DNA of 13,472 bases. It comes from JASLDZ01 sp964244065. GTDB taxonomy: Bacteria > Pseudomonadota > Alphaproteobacteria > Caulobacterales > Caulobacteraceae. The notes under the pieces are model-generated. The model saw nothing but the letters and a program-made list of their open reading frames with translations. It was not told the DNA's origin and did not search any database. The stretch covers positions 1 through 13,472 of the forward strand of contig CAXTHH010000028.1 of NCBI GenBank assembly GCA_964244065.1. The letters are read 5' to 3'. Position numbers and translations under genes: made by a program. Each line of letters opens with the position of its first letter. The first letter of the stretch is position 1. Shown here one piece after another: positions 13,085 to 13,472 of the stretch.

Positions 13085-13472
13085 GTGGCGCAGCTCGTCA
13101 AGAAGAAGCCGACCGACGACGTCTCCAAGCTCACGGGCGCGGAGCGCGCCGCCATCGTGCTCCTGGCGCTGGGCGAGGACCACGCCTCGCTGTGGCAGGC
13201 GCTGGACGACGAGGAGATCAAGGAGGTGTCCCTGGCCATGAGCGGCCTCGGCACCATCTCCGCCACGGTGGTCGAGACGCTCCTGATGGAGTTCGTCTCC
13301 GGCATGGCCACCGGCGGCGCCCTGATGGGCTCGTTCGAGCAGACCCAGCGCCTGCTGGCCAGCTTCCTGCCCGCCGAGCGGGTCGAAGCCATCATGGAGG
13401 AGATGCGCGGCCCGGCTGGCCGGACCATGTGGGACAAGCTGGCCAACGTGAACGAGGCCGTGCTCGCCAACT
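13085..13472 (+). CDS. fliG: FliG, flagellar motor switch protein (3' part outside window)
   Basis: The frame starts at GTG immediately after the fliF TAG and remains open to the window edge, giving about 129 of an expected 330-350 residues. It shows the FliG N-terminal (FliF-binding) domain: LTGAERAAIVLLALGEDHAS near residues 16-35, then LDDEEIKEVSLAMSGLGTIS, and LMEFVSGMATGGALMGSFEQ. This continues into TQRLLASFLPAERVEAIMEE and the start of the middle domain. FliG couples the MS ring to the C-ring and to stator torque. No separate ribosome binding site is obvious, so translation is probably coupled to fliF. The usual downstream neighbours in Caulobacterales (fliH/flbE, fliN, flbD) would lie beyond the window; that is expectation, not observation. 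Confidence 0.95.
   Translation, partial: MAQLVKKKPTDDVSKLTGAERAAIVLLALGEDHASLWQALDDEEIKEVSLAMSGLGTISATVVETLLMEFVSGMATGGALMGSFEQTQRLLASFLPAERVEAIMEEMRGPAGRTMWDKLANVNEAVLAN

Noticed and set aside
11471..13183. Minus-strand frame of 570 codons opposite fliF.
   Set aside because: It is an antisense shadow; fliF and fliG are unambiguous on the plus strand.

Overview
This is a very GC-rich window (well above 70% by eye) with densely packed, mostly translationally coupled genes. Several things point to an alphaproteobacterium, most likely in or near the Caulobacterales: the copC-copD-copA-copB copper gene set, a fliF-fliG flagellar operon preceded by a CtrA-like box (TTAA-N7-TTCA), and small palindromic intergenic repeats of the kind scattered through alphaproteobacterial genomes. 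The order-level assignment is an inference. No tRNA, rRNA, CRISPR array, transposase or phage gene was seen.

Region 1 (1-5185, plus strand) is a five-gene operon-like run. It holds a metallo-beta-lactamase-fold protein (5' end outside the window), a YcaO-family ATP-dependent cyclodehydratase/thioamidase-like protein, a xylose-isomerase-like TIM-barrel protein, a GT4 glycosyltransferase, and a PIG-L/LmbE-family N-deacetylase. Genes 1-2 overlap by 1 nt and genes 4-5 by 4 nt. Genes 2-3 and 3-4 are separated by gaps of 145 and 124 nt, each filled by an inverted pair of palindromic repeats. A GT4 enzyme coupled to a PIG-L deacetylase is the logic of mycothiol (MshA/MshB) and bacillithiol (BshA/BshB) synthesis. 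Together with YcaO it suggests an uncharacterised biosynthetic pathway making an amino-sugar-bearing, possibly thioamide, azoline or amidine-containing product. No precursor peptide is visible in the window. This is the most interesting part.

Region 2 (5191-7013, minus strand) ends only 5 nt from the PIG-L stop and is convergent with it. It encodes an exported, divergent cyclophilin-type peptidyl-prolyl isomerase, followed with a 4-nt ATGA overlap by an exported protein of unknown function built from two tandem copies of one domain of about 165 residues. A 197-nt gap (7014-7210) holding three palindromic repeat units separates it from region 3.

Region 3 (7211-11284, minus strand) is a periplasmic/outer-membrane copper-resistance operon in the order copC, copD, copA, copB. 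CopC binds Cu(II), CopD is an inner-membrane protein, CopA is a Tat-exported multicopper oxidase with a Met-rich insert, and CopB is an outer-membrane protein with a His-rich N-terminus. Gaps are 4 nt (C-D), 27 nt (D-A) and a 4-nt overlap (A-B).

Region 4 (11285-13472) is a 174-nt divergent promoter region followed by fliF (MS ring) and the 5' part of fliG (rotor switch). fliF and fliG are in the same reading frame and separated by nothing but a single TAG codon.
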